A DNA stretch of 64,000 nucleotides, from positions 186,001 to 250,000 of the forward strand of contig JBMNMK010000002.1 of the NCBI GenBank assembly GCA_050953285.1, written 5' to 3'. A model generated the notes under the pieces. The model did no database searches. It saw nothing but the letters and a program-made list of their open reading frames with translations, and had not been told where the DNA came from. The position numbers and the translations under genes were made by a program. Below, one piece after another: positions 63,770 to 64,000 of the stretch (its first letter is position 1; each line of letters begins with the position of its first letter). The DNA is from Olsenella_K sp050953285 (GTDB taxonomy: Bacteria > Actinomycetota > Coriobacteriia > Coriobacteriales > Atopobiaceae).

Positions 63770-64000
63770 CTAGTCCTCAGCGGGGACGACGCCCATGCCT
63801 ACCATGTCAGGGCCGGTGTGTACCAACAGATCAGGGGAGAGCGTGGCTTTGATGACCTCCTTGACATTGGGAGCCTCAAGGCGGATGCGCTCCTCCAGCT
63901 CGCTCATGTTGATGCTGGGAGAAGAGGTGCAGATACCTATGCGTACCTTGCTGAACTTCTGAGCCTGCTCCTTGATCAGCTTGACCTGGGTTGCCAGTGC
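63770..64000 (-). CDS. DegV-family protein (C-terminal end, partial)
   Basis: 76 residues visible; the gene continues past the right edge. The end (LSPDLLVHTGPDMVGMGVVP) resembles the conserved H-x-GPG-xxG terminus of DegV lipid-binding proteins, preceded by a helix-rich part (ATQVKLIKEQAQKFSKVRIG). DegV/FakB proteins bind fatty acids for phosphorylation by FakA. Only the tail is seen, and the usual GPG is GPD here, so the call is moderate. Confidence 0.6.
   Translation of the reverse strand, partial: ALATQVKLIKEQAQKFSKVRIGICTSSPSINMSELEERIRLEAPNVKEVIKATLSPDLLVHTGPDMVGMGVVPAED

Overview
The window looks like the chromosome of a Gram-positive anaerobe, most likely an actinobacterium of the class Coriobacteriia (Olsenella/Atopobium-like). 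This is an inference. It rests on the moderately high GC with many GTG starts, a CarD-type regulator, an LPSTG-anchored surface protein, a 2-hydroxyacyl-CoA dehydratase operon of strict-anaerobe type, and an NRAMP homologue resembling the magnesium-transporting branch known from Eggerthella. No rRNA, tRNA or CRISPR array was seen.

Layout. 0-20.7 kb is mostly housekeeping: the end of a ferredoxin-type aldo/keto reductase, a DMT transporter, asnS, a CarD-like regulator, an ACT protein, citrate synthase, an S10 peptidase, rlmKL, a phosphohexomutase, a membrane protein with a C39-like domain that lost its cysteine, argR, a class A PBP, tyrS, a U32 protein and a NifU-like protein. 20.7-26.4 kb is a more AT-rich surface-glycan region: a GlfT2-like galactofuranosyltransferase, a decayed IS3 transposase end, a polytopic GT-C-like protein and a GtrB/DPM1-like transferase. 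26.4-32.7 kb is one 2072-residue secreted protein with two arylsulfotransferase modules, two Big_2 domains and nine ricin-type repeats. An intact IS3-family element (32.7-34.2 kb) follows, inserted in the loop of a hairpin that probably terminated that gene.

34.2-40.7 kb holds lgt, an aminotransferase, a nitroreductase, apbE and the LPSTG surface protein. 40.8-48.5 kb, on the minus strand, is a compact operon: an M16 metalloprotease with a Cys-rich tail, two HgdB-like dehydratase components and an HgdB-activase fusion. It is broken by many single-base homopolymer indels that look more like consensus errors than decay. 48.6-56.3 kb has a coiled-coil/lysozyme-like secreted protein, a universal stress protein, uppP, an alpha/beta-hydrolase-fold protein without its nucleophile, pcrA and an MscS channel.

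56.4-60.2 kb is a methyl-cycle and salvage locus: luxS and mtnN converge on an aldolase-mtnA-deoD operon that could form a dihydroxyacetone-phosphate shunt for methylthioadenosine or 5'-deoxyadenosine. 60.6-63.7 kb pairs a PRC/MgtE_N/CBS membrane protein with an NRAMP homologue lacking the canonical manganese motifs. The window ends in a DegV-like gene.

Across the window the octamer TTCTCGCC occurs at least 26 times on the two strands, far above chance. It is absent from the glycan region and from the IS element.
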